Part shown: positions 35,069 through 44,449 of the stretch, piece by piece
Layout: each line of letters opens with the position of its first letter
Numbering within the stretch: position 1 is the stretch's first letter
Source of the DNA: Kosakonia quasisacchari
Lineage (GTDB): Bacteria > Pseudomonadota > Gammaproteobacteria > Enterobacterales > Enterobacteriaceae
Direction of reading: 5' to 3'
DNA length: 64,000 nt
Assembly (NCBI RefSeq): GCF_004331415.1
Contig: NZ_SJOP01000014.1
Location: 1 to 64,000 of the forward strand
The notes under the pieces: model-generated
Seen by the model: only the letters and a program-made list of their open reading frames with translations
The model's database searches: none
Told to the model about the DNA's origin: nothing
Made by a program: the position numbers and the translations under genes

Positions 35069-35710
35069 TTACTGCTGTTGTTTTTCTTCTTCGGCTTCGA
35101 CGTCGCGATACCAACGCGGGTGGTGTTTCTTCGCCCAGCGGCGGCTCACTTTGCCTTCAATCATGCCTTTGATCGATCCTTTCACCCAGAACGCCATATA
35201 CATGTGCACCAGAATGGCAAGCATCAGGATAATGGCGGAAGTGGCATGCGCCAGCAAACACCAGCGGATCAAGGCGATAGGGAAAAAGTGGGCAAAGTAC
35301 GGACGCCAAATCACCACGCCCGTCGCCAGCAGCAGCGAAATCATGCTCATGATGGTCCAGAACATCATTTTCTGCCCGGCGTTATATTTGCCGACATCCG
35401 CGACTTTGTGCTCATTGCCTTTCAGCACCTCGACAATGCCTTTGATCCACGGCAGATCTTTTTTGTCCGGGATGTTGTGGTGGACAAAGCGCCCGAAAAT
35501 AAACATCAGGATCAAAAAGATCAGTACGCCAAAGAACGGGTGCAGAATGCGCCCCATCTGCGGCGTGCCGAAGGTTTGCGTCAGCCAGTGCAGCGTCGGG
35601 AAAAAGAGCGCGATACCGGATAACGCCACCAGAAAGAAGCAAATCACTACCGTCCAGTGGCACGCCCTGTCGATAAATTTGGTGCGCAGGATCATTTTGC
35701 TTTTATTCAT
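35069..35710 (-). CDS. fdnI: Formate dehydrogenase-N/O cytochrome b556 (gamma) subunit
   Basis: 213 residues from the ATG at 35710, which has GGAG 8 bases before it and overlaps the beta-subunit stop by 8 bases. Four membrane helices with His residues ([40 protein letters not shown]) that bind two b hemes. It anchors the complex and passes electrons from formate to quinone. The C-terminus [16 protein letters not shown] is typical. FdnI and FdoI cannot be told apart reliably by eye. Confidence 0.9.
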   Translation of the reverse strand: MNKSKMILRTKFIDRACHWTVVICFFLVALSGIALFFPTLHWLTQTFGTPQMGRILHPFFGVLIFLILMFIFGRFVHHNIPDKKDLPWIKGIVEVLKGNEHKVADVGKYNAGQKMMFWTIMSMISLLLATGVVIWRPYFAHFFPIALIRWCLLAHATSAIILMLAILVHMYMAFWVKGSIKGMIEGKVSRRWAKKHHPRWYRDVEAEEEKQQQ

Positions 35711-36590
35711 GGTCGTGCTCCTCTTCATCGTCATCCGTCTCTTTGTTCGGTCCTACGCCGATGTAGTGGAACAGCAGACCGGCAAAAGTGGCGATAAACC
35801 CGGCGGCGGAGAGCGGCTTGAGAATGCCTTTCCACAGATTAACCGGCACATCAATTTTCGGTTCTGCAGGCAGATTGTGATACAGCCCTGGCTGGTCGGC
35901 ATAATGCAGCACATACATCACATGCGTACCGCCCACGCCCTGCGGGTTATAGACGCCCGCGTTGGCGTAACCGCGTTTTTGCAACTGCGCCACGCGTTGC
36001 TCGCCAAGCTCCAGCATCTCGGCTTTGGTGCCGAAATGAATCGCGCCAGTCGGACAGGTTTTCACGCAGGCCGGTTCCTGGCCGACGCTAACGCGATCGA
36101 CGCAGAGCGTGCATTTGTAGACCCGGTTATCGTCCGGGTTGAGACGCGGCACGTTGAACGGGCAACCGGCAATGCAGTAGCCGCAGCCAATGCAGTGCTC
36201 CGACTGAAAATCGACAATGCCGTTGGCGTACTGAATAATCGCCCCTGCCGACGGGCAAGCTTTCAGGCAGCCCGGCTCCGCGCAGTGCATACAGCCATCT
36301 TTGCGGATCAGCCACTCCAGCTTGTCGTTTTGCGTCGTCTCGCTAAAGCGCATTACCGTCCAGGATTTGGCGCTTAAATCGAGCGGGTTGTCATACACCC
36401 CGGCGCAGTAACCCACGTCGTCGCGGATATCGTTCCACTCGGAACAGGCCACCTGGCAGCCTTTACAGCCGATACAGGTGGATACATCAATCAGCTTTGC
36501 CACTTCGGCACGAAAATCCCGTGCCTGCGGCGGCGGCGTAAAACCGTTGGTCGCTGAACGTTTAATAATGTCTTGTGATTGCATGGACAT
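35703..36590 (-). CDS. fdnH: Formate dehydrogenase-N/O iron-sulfur (beta) subunit
   Basis: 295 residues with four ferredoxin-type cysteine clusters ([65 protein letters not shown]) and one C-terminal membrane helix ([17 protein letters not shown]). It carries electrons from the periplasmic alpha subunit to the cytochrome. Starts 12 bases after the alpha-subunit gene. FdnH versus FdoH is not resolved. Confidence 0.93.
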   Translation of the reverse strand: MSMQSQDIIKRSATNGFTPPPQARDFRAEVAKLIDVSTCIGCKGCQVACSEWNDIRDDVGYCAGVYDNPLDLSAKSWTVMRFSETTQNDKLEWLIRKDGCMHCAEPGCLKACPSAGAIIQYANGIVDFQSEHCIGCGYCIAGCPFNVPRLNPDDNRVYKCTLCVDRVSVGQEPACVKTCPTGAIHFGTKAEMLELGEQRVAQLQKRGYANAGVYNPQGVGGTHVMYVLHYADQPGLYHNLPAEPKIDVPVNLWKGILKPLSAAGFIATFAGLLFHYIGVGPNKETDDDEEEHDHE

Positions 36591-36602
36591 GGTTTCGCTT
36601 CC

Positions 36603-39600
36603 TTACGCCTTCTCAATATTGACCAAAAACGCCTTATATTCCGGCGTCTGCGAGTTAGCGTCGCCGACAGACGGCGTCAGCGTATTGGCCAGGAAGCCTT
36701 TGCGGGTGGCCCCTTCAAAACCCCAGTGGCACGGAATGCCGACGGTATCAACGCGGCGCCCGTCGATAGTCAGCGTCTGCAAGCGCTTGGTCACTACCGC
36801 TTTGGCTTTGATAAAGCCGCGTTTCGACATCACCTTAACTTCGTCTCCCGCGAGAATGCCCTTCTCTTTGGCCAGCGCTTCGCCAATCTCCACAAACTGA
36901 TCCGGCTGCGCGATAGCGTTAAGGCGGGCATGTTTCGTCCAGTGGCGGAACAGCTCGGTAATCGAATAGGTAGTGGCGACATACGGGAACGCATCCGCTT
37001 TGCCCATATTGGGTTTGTCGGCGGCAAAAATACGCACCACCGGGCTGGAAACCACCGCCGGGTGTAGCGGGTTGGTATCAATCGGCGATTCGATCGGCTC
37101 GTAGTGTTCCGGGAACGGGCCGTCGTTCATTTTGTCGATGGAGAACAGGCGCGCCACCCCTTCCGGGTTCATGATAAACGGCCCGACATTGCTACCCGGT
37201 GCGGCCTGGTTGTAATCGGCAACGTCCATTCCCGTCCAGCGCTGACCATCCCAGTGCAGCAACGCACGCTTCGCATCCCACGGTTTACCCGCCGGATCGG
37301 CAGAGGCGCGGTTGTAAAGAATGCGGCGGTTCGCCGGCCATGACCACGCCCAGCCCGGCGTACAGCCCAGCCCGTACGGATCGCTGTTATCACGATTCGC
37401 CATCTGATTACCGCGCTCCGTCCAGCTACCGCAATAAACCCAACAGAAGCTGCTGGTGGATCCGTCATCACGTAGCTGCGCAAAGCTGCTTAACTGCTCG
37501 CCTTTTTTGGCGATCAGCGTGCCCTTGTCATCAAACAGATCGCGCAGCGCTTTGCCGTTGGCTTCGCGGGCCACTTCTTCCGGGTGCGGATCGTACGGAT
37601 CTTTATAATCCCAGGACATGTTCAGCAGCGGTTCTGGGTTCGCCCCGCCTTCGGCTTGATACAACTCGCGCAGGCGCATAAACAGGCGGCCCAGGATTTT
37701 GGCGTCGTGCAACGCTTCTCCCGGCGGCTCGGCGGCGGCCCAGTGCCACTGCAACCAGCGCCCGGAGTTGGCAATGGAACCGTCCTCTTCGGCAAAGCAG
37801 GACGATGGCAGACGGAACACCTCAGTCTGGATCTCCGCCGGGTTAACATCGTTCATCTCACCGTGGTTTTGCCAGAAAGTGGAGGATTCGGTCGCCAGCG
37901 GATCGATAACCACCATATATTTCAGTTTCGCCAGCGCGCGTGATGACTTGTTCTTATCCGGGAAGGCCGCCAGCGGGTTGAACCCTTGCACGATATAACC
38001 GTTGATTTTGCCCTCGGTCATCAGCTCCGCCTGGGTCATCACGTCATAGAGACGATCCCATTTTGGCAGCCAGTCGTAACCCCAATTGTTCTCCGCCGTG
38101 GCGCGATCGCCCCAGAAACTCTTCATCATGCTGATGAAAAACTTCGGCGTATTTTGCCAGTAGTTCACTTCATTCACCCCCAGCGACGGCGGCGTGATCT
38201 GTGAAATATAGGTCTGATAATCCGGCTGTTTTTCCGAGGGTAACGGCATATAACCCGGCAGGTTGGTCGACAGCAAACCTAAGTCGGTATAGCCCTGAAT
38301 ATTCGAGTGACCGCGCAGCGCGTTCACGCCGCCGCCTGCCATACCGATATTACCGAGCAACAGTTGCAGCATCGCTGCTGTACGGATGATCTGCGCCCCG
38401 GCCGTATGATGCGTCCAGCCCAGCGCATAAAGAATGGTGGCGGTGCGATTCGGCACGCTGGTGCTACCGAGTACCGAGCAGACATGGGTGAAATCTTTCA
38501 CCGTGGTACCGCACAGGCGGCTAACCATTTCCGGCGTATAACGCGCAACGTGGGCTTTGAGCAAGTTCCACACGCAGCGCGGGTGGCTCAGCGTCTCGTC
38601 GCGCAGTGCGTTGCCCTGAGCGTCGAGTTGGTAGAACCAACTGGATTTGTCGTACTGCCGTTTTTGCGCGTCGTAACCGCTGAACAGGCCGTCGTTAAAG
38701 GCGTAATCCTCGCGAATAATCAGGCTGGCATTGGTGTAGTGACGCACATATTCATGCTGGATCTGGTCATGTTCAATCAGATAGCGGATCGCGCCAAGCA
38801 GGAACGCGGTATCGGAACCGGCACGGATAGGCGCATAGAAATCGGCCACCGCCGCACTGCGGTTAAAGCGCGGATCGACAACCATCACGGTGGCGTCATT
38901 TTTGGTTTGCGCTTCCACTACCCACTTAAAGCCCACCGGATGCGCTTCAGCGGCGTTACCGCCCATGATCAGCACCACGTTGGCGTTTTTGATGTCCACC
39001 CAGTTGTTGGTCATCGCGCCGCGACCAAAAGTCGGCGCCAGCGCGGAAACGGTCGGGCCGTGGCACAAACGCGCCTGACAGTCGATCGCCACCATGCCCA
39101 GCGCGCGGGTAAATTTGCCGTCAAGAATACCGGTCTCATTACTGGCGGCGGAAGAACAGAGCATGCCGGTGGTGGTCCAGCGATTGACCGTTACGCCCTG
39201 CGCATTTTTTTCAATAAAGTTTTCATCGCGATCTTTTTTCATTAACCGCGCGATTTTATCAATTGCTTCATCCCAGCTAATTCGCTGCCATTTATCTGAA
39301 CCCGGCGCACGATATTGTGGATGTAATAAACGATTTTCGCTGTGAATATAGTCCAGAACGCCAGCGCCTTTTGGGCACAATGAACCCCGGCTCACCGGAT
39401 GATCGGCGTCGCCTTCAATGTGATAAATACTTTCACTGACGTTTTTCGCATTATCACCGAGGCTGTACATCAGCATGCCGCAGCCGACTGAACAATAGGT
39501 GCAGTTATTTCGCGTCTCTTTTGCTTTTAAGAGTTTATATTGACGGGTTTCCGCCTGAACGGAAAAAGAAGATAAAAATCCGAGAGATGCGACAGTACTT

Positions 39601-39653
39601 CCTGCCAGACCGCCCGCGCAGATCCGAAAGAACTGCCTCCGGTTGAGCTCCAT
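36603..39653 (-). CDS. fdnG: Formate dehydrogenase-N/O alpha subunit, cysteine variant
   Basis: 1016 residues. Tat signal N-R-R-Q-F-F near the start, so exported folded to the periplasm. A [4Fe-4S] site is formed by C51, C54, C58 and C93, followed by the molybdopterin (bis-MGD) domains. The active-site loop reads D-C-Q-A-R-L-C197-H-G-P; E. coli FdnG and FdoG have selenocysteine (UGA) at this place, here TGC at 39063-39065. It oxidises formate to CO2 and feeds the quinone pool. The remainder is collinear with the E. coli enzymes to the end (FLVNIEKA). No fdhE lies nearby. Confidence 0.93.
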   Translation of the reverse strand: MELNRRQFFRICAGGLAGSTVASLGFLSSFSVQAETRQYKLLKAKETRNNCTYCSVGCGMLMYSLGDNAKNVSESIYHIEGDADHPVSRGSLCPKGAGVLDYIHSENRLLHPQYRAPGSDKWQRISWDEAIDKIARLMKKDRDENFIEKNAQGVTVNRWTTTGMLCSSAASNETGILDGKFTRALGMVAIDCQARLCHGPTVSALAPTFGRGAMTNNWVDIKNANVVLIMGGNAAEAHPVGFKWVVEAQTKNDATVMVVDPRFNRSAAVADFYAPIRAGSDTAFLLGAIRYLIEHDQIQHEYVRHYTNASLIIREDYAFNDGLFSGYDAQKRQYDKSSWFYQLDAQGNALRDETLSHPRCVWNLLKAHVARYTPEMVSRLCGTTVKDFTHVCSVLGSTSVPNRTATILYALGWTHHTAGAQIIRTAAMLQLLLGNIGMAGGGVNALRGHSNIQGYTDLGLLSTNLPGYMPLPSEKQPDYQTYISQITPPSLGVNEVNYWQNTPKFFISMMKSFWGDRATAENNWGYDWLPKWDRLYDVMTQAELMTEGKINGYIVQGFNPLAAFPDKNKSSRALAKLKYMVVIDPLATESSTFWQNHGEMNDVNPAEIQTEVFRLPSSCFAEEDGSIANSGRWLQWHWAAAEPPGEALHDAKILGRLFMRLRELYQAEGGANPEPLLNMSWDYKDPYDPHPEEVAREANGKALRDLFDDKGTLIAKKGEQLSSFAQLRDDGSTSSFCWVYCGSWTERGNQMANRDNSDPYGLGCTPGWAWSWPANRRILYNRASADPAGKPWDAKRALLHWDGQRWTGMDVADYNQAAPGSNVGPFIMNPEGVARLFSIDKMNDGPFPEHYEPIESPIDTNPLHPAVVSSPVVRIFAADKPNMGKADAFPYVATTYSITELFRHWTKHARLNAIAQPDQFVEIGEALAKEKGILAGDEVKVMSKRGFIKAKAVVTKRLQTLTIDGRRVDTVGIPCHWGFEGATRKGFLANTLTPSVGDANSQTPEYKAFLVNIEKA

Positions 39654-39786
39654 TTGTCCTCCAGCTTAAACTTAAGACATGAAAAGGGACGGAGATTATA
39701 AGGATATTCTCAACACTTAACCATTATCCATTTATGGTTATTTTTGCGGGTAATTTGGGGCAGATACTTATTTAACTAAAATTAGT

Positions 39787-39812
39787 GGCAGAGATTTTTC
39801 TCTCTGCCCTTT
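39787..39812. terminator. Stem-loop downstream of the beta-lactamase gene
   Basis: GGCAGAGA (39787-39794) pairs with TCTCTGCC (39801-39808). The T-rich flank is on the plus strand side, so it may not be an efficient minus-strand terminator. Confidence 0.5.
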
Positions 39813-39815
39813 TTA

Positions 39816-40685
39816 TTACTTCGTCGCGCTGAATATGGCTTTACCGATGCGGGCAATGGCGTCATTACTTTGCGCGATTGTCGCTTTTGTATCCGTTATA
39901 TAAATAGATACAATACGAGGCGCGCCTTTTTTCGGCCAGACAATACTGATAATCGAACGCGAACCATATCCGCCCGCCCCGGTTTTATCGCCAATCACCC
40001 AGCCTTTTGGCAATGTGGAACGCAGCAGCGCATCGGCGACTTTATCCTCTTTAATCCACTGCACCAGTTGCGCACGCGAACGCGGCGTGAGCACTTCGCC
40101 GAGCGCCAGTTTTTGCAGTGTGTGACTGACGGCAAGCGGCGTGGTGGTATCACGCAAATCACCCGGCACGGCGCTGTTCAATTCAGGTTCCGCACGATCG
40201 AGTCGCGTGACACTGTCACCTGAATCAGCAAAGAAACGCGTCACCGCAGCCGGACCGCCGAGCTTTTTCGCCACCAGGTTCGCTGCCGTGTTGTCACTTT
40301 CACTGACCGCCGCACTGCACAGTTGCCGCCAGCTCATCGATGAAGGTGCGACAAACTGGCTGGTCACCGGCGAATAGGGAACCAGCTCACTTTGGGAAAA
40401 CTGGGTGGTCTCATTTAACGCCAGTTCACCTTTGTCGACCTTGCTCAGCACCGCGCCGCACAGCAGCGCTTTGTGGGTACTGTTTAGCGGAAAACGCTCA
40501 TCACCCCGGTAGCTCACCGTCTCACCGCTGGCGGTATCCACCACCGCAATGCCGATGCGCGCGCCTAAGTGCTCTTCCTGCAGGCGGGCCACCGCCGTCA
40601 GCGTGGCGTTATCAATATTGGCGGCGCTGGCGACGAACGCGCTGAATAACAGTAAAGAACAGATTGATTTCACTGGGAAAAACAT
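39816..40685 (-). CDS. Class A beta-lactamase
   Basis: 289 residues with signal peptide (cut near ASA, ~21). All class A boxes are present: S69-T-H-K72 (Ambler 70-73), S-D-N in AVSESDNTAAN, E-P-E-L-N (Glu166 region), and K-T-G in GDKTGAGGYGS. It resembles TEM-like and chromosomal enterobacterial penicillinases over the whole length; an acquired-family name cannot be assigned by eye. Divergent from an oxidoreductase 45 bases away; no ampR-type gene adjoins, so expression is probably constitutive. It lies in ordinary chromosomal context with no mobile element. Confidence 0.92.
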   Translation of the reverse strand: MFFPVKSICSLLLFSAFVASAANIDNATLTAVARLQEEHLGARIGIAVVDTASGETVSYRGDERFPLNSTHKALLCGAVLSKVDKGELALNETTQFSQSELVPYSPVTSQFVAPSSMSWRQLCSAAVSESDNTAANLVAKKLGGPAAVTRFFADSGDSVTRLDRAEPELNSAVPGDLRDTTTPLAVSHTLQKLALGEVLTPRSRAQLVQWIKEDKVADALLRSTLPKGWVIGDKTGAGGYGSRSIISIVWPKKGAPRIVSIYITDTKATIAQSNDAIARIGKAIFSATK

Positions 40686-40730
40686 AGGTATAATCCTTGT
40701 TCAAACAGAACAACATCATGAGTGGGCATC

Positions 40731-41672
40731 ATGTATAACACCGCGTTAGTGTACAGAAGTTTCGGCGAACCGCAGACTGTTCTGCAAGCTGAAACCACCG
40801 TGCTGGCACCGCTTCCGGCAGGAGATGTTCGCGTCAAAATGCACCTTGCGCCGGTCAATGCCTCGGATTTAATCCCCGTGACCGGCGCCTACAGTCACCG
40901 CATCACCCTGCCCGCCGTCGCGGGCTATGAAGGCGTGGGCGTAGTGATACAAACTCACGATGCAAACGCGGATTTACTGGGTAAACGTGTGTTGCCGCTG
41001 CGCGGTCAGGGCACCTGGCAGCAGTATGTGGATTGCCCGGCGGAACTGGCTGTGCCGGTGCCGGATGATATTGACGATACGCTTGCCGCCCGCGCCTACA
41101 TCAACCCGCTGGCCGCGCAGATGATGCTGGAACATTACCCGGTTCACGGCCAACATGTGCTGGTCACCGCGGCGGGAGCTGACTGCGCCGGTTACCTTGC
41201 GCAGTGGGCCAGGCGTCAGGGGGCAAAAAGCGTGACCGGCATTTATCGTTCCGCCATCCACGCCTGCCGCCTGTCGGCCTGCGGCGTGATACCGCTGGCC
41301 GACACGGATAGCGCCGCCATCAAAAAAGCAGCGAGTAAAGCCAGCGTTATCTATGACGCCACCGGCGGCGCACTGGCAGAAATGTTGCTGCAATCAATGC
41401 CGAAAACGGGGCAATTTATCAGCTACGGTTTGCTTTCCGGACAGCCGTTCAGCATCCAGCGACGCTTACCCGCAGTCCACTGGTTCCATGTGCGTAACTA
41501 TCTCGACGCAATGACGGCAGATGGCTGGCAGCAGGCATTTTGCACGCTCTGGGAGCGACTGCGCGCAACGCCAGTAAGCGAGGTCACGCTGATTGATTTT
41601 CAGCAGTGGCGGCAGGCTATCACGCTATACCAGACGCCAGGTCGGATAGCCAAACCGCTGCTGTCGTTTTAA
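40731..41672 (+). CDS. MDR-family zinc-independent oxidoreductase (2-enoyl reductase/quinone reductase-like)
   Basis: 313 residues from the ATG at 40731; a GTG three codons upstream is in frame but the family start MYNTALVYRSFGEP favours the ATG. GroES-like N-domain (PVNASDLIPVTGAYSHRITLPAVAGYEGVGVV) with no zinc-binding cysteines. Rossmann part with VLVTAAGADCAGYLAQWARRQGA in place of the usual GxGxxG. It resembles trans-2-enoyl-CoA/ACP reductase-like MDR proteins. The 3' end overlaps the convergent SDR gene by four bases. Confidence 0.8.
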   Translation: MYNTALVYRSFGEPQTVLQAETTVLAPLPAGDVRVKMHLAPVNASDLIPVTGAYSHRITLPAVAGYEGVGVVIQTHDANADLLGKRVLPLRGQGTWQQYVDCPAELAVPVPDDIDDTLAARAYINPLAAQMMLEHYPVHGQHVLVTAAGADCAGYLAQWARRQGAKSVTGIYRSAIHACRLSACGVIPLADTDSAAIKKAASKASVIYDATGGALAEMLLQSMPKTGQFISYGLLSGQPFSIQRRLPAVHWFHVRNYLDAMTADGWQQAFCTLWERLRATPVSEVTLIDFQQWRQAITLYQTPGRIAKPLLSF

Positions 41673-42493
41673 TCCCTGTCGGCGGAATATGCCACATCGC
41701 GCTGGCGCTCAATTTCCGCTAATCGCGCGCGGAGCGAGGCCACCAAGTGCTCCCAGGCAAGGCTGCCCAGCGGCACTCTGAACGGCGGCGCGGGTGCGTC
41801 TGCCGCCGCGATAATCGCATCAACCGTGCGCTGCGCATCGCCTTTTATGTCAAAACTGCCGTTGGCAATACCCCGACGCACCTCGCCCGCAGGCGTATTG
41901 TCATAGGCAGCGAGCGGCGCAGCGTGATCGAGCCCGGCACCAAAGCCGGTTTGCGTTGGGCCGGGTTCGGCAATCACAATCTCGATACCAAACGGTTTTA
42001 CCTCCTGCGCTACCGATTCCAGAAAGCCTTCAATACCCCACTTACTGGCGTGGTAAAGACTGAAATTGGGGTACGCCACCTGGCCGCCTTCCGAAGAGAC
42101 CTGCACAATCCGCCCGCCGTGCTGGGCGCGCAGCCACGGCAACACAGCACGGACTAACTGGATGGAGCCGGTAAGATTGGTGGCGATCTGCCGGTCGATT
42201 TGCGCGTCACTCACCTCTTCCGCCGCGCCAAACAAGCCGTAGCCGGCATTGCTTACTACCCGTTCAATCACGCCAAAGGTGGTGAACGCGGCGTCCACTT
42301 CGCGGCGCAGTGCCGCGCTGTCGGTCATATCAAAACAGCTGACGTGCAACCGCGACGCATATTGCGCCTGTAATGCGCTTATCGCGTCCGCGCGCCTGAC
42401 ACAGGCTACCACCCGGTCACCGCGCGCCAGCAGCGTTTGTGTCATCAATAATCCCAGCCCGGACGAAGCGCCGGTAATCAGCCATGTCGTCAT
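41669..42493 (-). CDS. Short-chain dehydrogenase/reductase
   Basis: 274 residues from the ATG at 42493 with a GGAGG site; a longer frame from 42535 is rejected. TGASSGLG at the NAD(P) loop, SNAGYGLFGA, a catalytic Y-H-A-S-K, and the following EVKPFGIEIVIAEPGPTQTGF loop are typical of classical SDRs close to retinol-dehydrogenase-like members. Divergent from a LysR regulator 101 bases away, which likely controls it. Substrate unknown. Confidence 0.88.
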   Translation of the reverse strand: MTTWLITGASSGLGLLMTQTLLARGDRVVACVRRADAISALQAQYASRLHVSCFDMTDSAALRREVDAAFTTFGVIERVVSNAGYGLFGAAEEVSDAQIDRQIATNLTGSIQLVRAVLPWLRAQHGGRIVQVSSEGGQVAYPNFSLYHASKWGIEGFLESVAQEVKPFGIEIVIAEPGPTQTGFGAGLDHAAPLAAYDNTPAGEVRRGIANGSFDIKGDAQRTVDAIIAAADAPAPPFRVPLGSLAWEHLVASLRARLAEIERQRDVAYSADRD

Positions 42494-42593
42494 AAATGCC
42501 TCCGCATGTTTTCGTTGAGTTAATAGCGTAAGCACCCGGCACTGCTATGATAAGACGCACCAATCGGCATGCAGCGGTGAAAAATATTCAACA

Positions 42594-43502
42594 ATGAAAA
42601 ATATCAGTCTCGCAGATTTAAAAGCGTTCCTGCTGGTTGCACAGCACCGCAGTTTTCAACAAGCCGCCAATGAACTGGGAGTGTCCCGTTCCTCGCTGAG
42701 CCATGCGATGCGCGGGCTGGAAAGCCAGCTTGGCGTACGTTTGCTACATCGCACGACCCGCAGTGTCTCGCTGACAGAAAACGGCGCGGCGTTTTTGCAA
42801 CGTATCGATCCCCTGCTCAGCCAGTTAGATACGGCGCTGGATGCCACCCGTTTTCGCCCGCAGGAGTTGCACGGCACTTTGCGCATCAACGCCAATGAAG
42901 GCGGCGCGCACTGGCTGCTGGCGCATGTGGTTGAAGGTTTTTTACAGGCGCATCCGCAGGTGATGCTGGATATCGTGACCGAAGGTCGGTTGGTGGACAT
43001 CGTCGCCGAAGGATTTGATGCGGGCGTACGGCTGGCAGAGTCTGTACCGCTCGATATGATTGCGGTGCCCTTCGGCGGGCCGATCCGCTTTATCGCCATC
43101 GCCTCACCGCAGTATCTGCACACAGCGGGCGTGCCGCAAAGCCCGGCAGATCTTTTGCAGCATCGCTGTATCGCCCAGCGTTTGCCGAGCGGAAAACGCT
43201 ATCGCTGGGAGTTTGTGCAACATGGCAAGCCGCTGACGCTCAACGTGCCCGGCAATTTGTGCCTTGATAACAGCGCGCTGATGGTCGAGTCGGTGGTAAA
43301 AGGCTTAGGCATTGCTTATGTCCCTGAGCCTTATGCCCGCGAGGCCATCGACAACGGGCAAGCGCAACAGGTGCTGTCGCTGTTCAGCCCGCCGATTGCA
43401 GGTTTATGCCTTTATTATTCCGGTCACCGGCAAATACCAGCAACGTTGAACGCGTTTATCGCCGCCATCCGTCAGGCCAACGAAGCCGCTCCGTCGCGGT
43501 AA
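42594..43502 (+). CDS. LysR-family transcriptional regulator
   Basis: 302 residues. Residues 1-60 are the CrgA/DsdC-like HTH (LADLKAFLLVAQHRSFQQAANELGVSRSSLSHAMRGLESQLGVRLLHRTTRSVSLTENG). The effector-binding domain follows, with VEGFLQAHPQVMLDIVTEGRLVDIVAEGFDAGVRL. This subgroup commonly regulates a divergent oxidoreductase, as here (SDR on the minus strand). Confidence 0.9.
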   Translation: MKNISLADLKAFLLVAQHRSFQQAANELGVSRSSLSHAMRGLESQLGVRLLHRTTRSVSLTENGAAFLQRIDPLLSQLDTALDATRFRPQELHGTLRINANEGGAHWLLAHVVEGFLQAHPQVMLDIVTEGRLVDIVAEGFDAGVRLAESVPLDMIAVPFGGPIRFIAIASPQYLHTAGVPQSPADLLQHRCIAQRLPSGKRYRWEFVQHGKPLTLNVPGNLCLDNSALMVESVVKGLGIAYVPEPYAREAIDNGQAQQVLSLFSPPIAGLCLYYSGHRQIPATLNAFIAAIRQANEAAPSR

Positions 43503-43590
43503 TTATTCAATAAACTGCCCGGTGCGCAGATCGAGGCGGAAATCGCGCCCGCCGTCCGGCGGATCAAATACCACACCGTCTGATGCAGTC
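43503..43590 (-). pseudogene. Possible C-terminal gene remnant
   Basis: On the minus strand a frame of about 28 codons reads DGVVFDPPDGGRDFRLDL then RTGQFIE and a TAA at 43503-43505. It has a protein-like composition and codon use like its neighbours, but is preceded directly by an in-frame stop and has no proper start. It looks like the tail of a lost gene; the parent family was not recognised. Confidence 0.3.
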
Positions 43591-43662
43591 ACTTATGCCG
43601 TTTCTGCAGTGAGCCTGGTTAGGCTACGCTTGGACGGTGAAAACGGACAAACCGGAGAGAAA

Positions 43663-44391
43663 ATGCTGATTGCCCAACTGAGTGATATTCATGCTGCGCC
43701 GGATAATGACAACCTTCAGCGCCTGCATCGCGCCCTCGACTGGTTACTGACGCTCAAACCCGATCTGCTGGTGGTGAGCGGCGATTTAACCGATGGTGGC
43801 TGGGGCGCGGGCTATCGCGCCATTGACAGCGCATTGCAGCGCCTGGCGTGCCGTTCACTGATCCTGCCCGGCAACGCCGATGATAAAACCATGATGTGTG
43901 AAAATCTGGCTGCTTTTGCTCACCGCTCGGCGCACGACGCGCTGCATTTCCATGAGCAAGTGGATAACGTGCCGGTGATTGGCGTGGATGTGACGGTAAC
44001 CGGTGAAAGCCGGGGCGATATCCGCCCGCATCTGCGCTGGCTGGAAGCGGCGCTCATGGCACAGCCGCACGCGGCGATGATCTTTTTACACCAGCACCTT
44101 TTCCCAAGCGGCATTGCCCCACTGGATAACGCCATGTGCGAGGGCGGCGAGGCGCTGGCGCAACTGCTGGCGCGCTTACCGCACCCGCCGCTGGCATTGT
44201 GCGCTGGTCACGTACACCGGGCGATGTCCGCCACCTTTGCCGGTATTCCGGCGTATCTTTGCGGCTCCATCTGCCCGGCAAACCCGCTGATGCTGAATAC
44301 ACAGCACATCCCGATGGCAAGCGATCCGCCCGCGCTTCTCATTCACGAACTGCGCGGTGATAACCGGGTGACTCATTTTGTCAGCCTGTAG
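43663..44391 (+). CDS. Calcineurin-like metallophosphoesterase (CpdA-like)
   Basis: 242 residues from the ATG at 43663, which has GGAGAG upstream; the upstream in-frame extension is not protein-like. Metal-site motifs in order: D-I-H (residues 8-10), GDLTDGG, GNAD (usual GNHD with Ala), HQHLF, and GHVHR. This is the cAMP phosphodiesterase/class III phosphodiesterase type. The substrate may be cyclic nucleotides or other phosphodiesters. The loss of the His in GNHD is unusual and may reduce activity. Confidence 0.85.
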   Translation: MLIAQLSDIHAAPDNDNLQRLHRALDWLLTLKPDLLVVSGDLTDGGWGAGYRAIDSALQRLACRSLILPGNADDKTMMCENLAAFAHRSAHDALHFHEQVDNVPVIGVDVTVTGESRGDIRPHLRWLEAALMAQPHAAMIFLHQHLFPSGIAPLDNAMCEGGEALAQLLARLPHPPLALCAGHVHRAMSATFAGIPAYLCGSICPANPLMLNTQHIPMASDPPALLIHELRGDNRVTHFVSL

Positions 44392-44449
44392 CGGGCATCG
44401 CCCATGCGCCGGTTTTCCCTTCACACCGGCGCAAAACAAACGATGACTT

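Noticed and set aside
35064..36377. 437-codon open frame on the plus strand across fdnI and fdnH
   Set aside because: Covers two clear genes on the other strand; the translation has no domain-like pattern.
39063..39065. Possible selenocysteine site in the formate dehydrogenase
   Set aside because: The codon is TGC, not TGA, and the frame is open throughout, so no recoding is needed.
38307..39245. 312-codon open frame on the plus strand inside fdnG
   Set aside because: Antisense shadow of the formate dehydrogenase alpha subunit with low-complexity composition and no start signals.
39816..40685. Beta-lactamase gene as part of a mobile resistance element
   Set aside because: No IS, integron or transposon ends nearby and composition matches the surroundings, so it looks like an intrinsic chromosomal enzyme.
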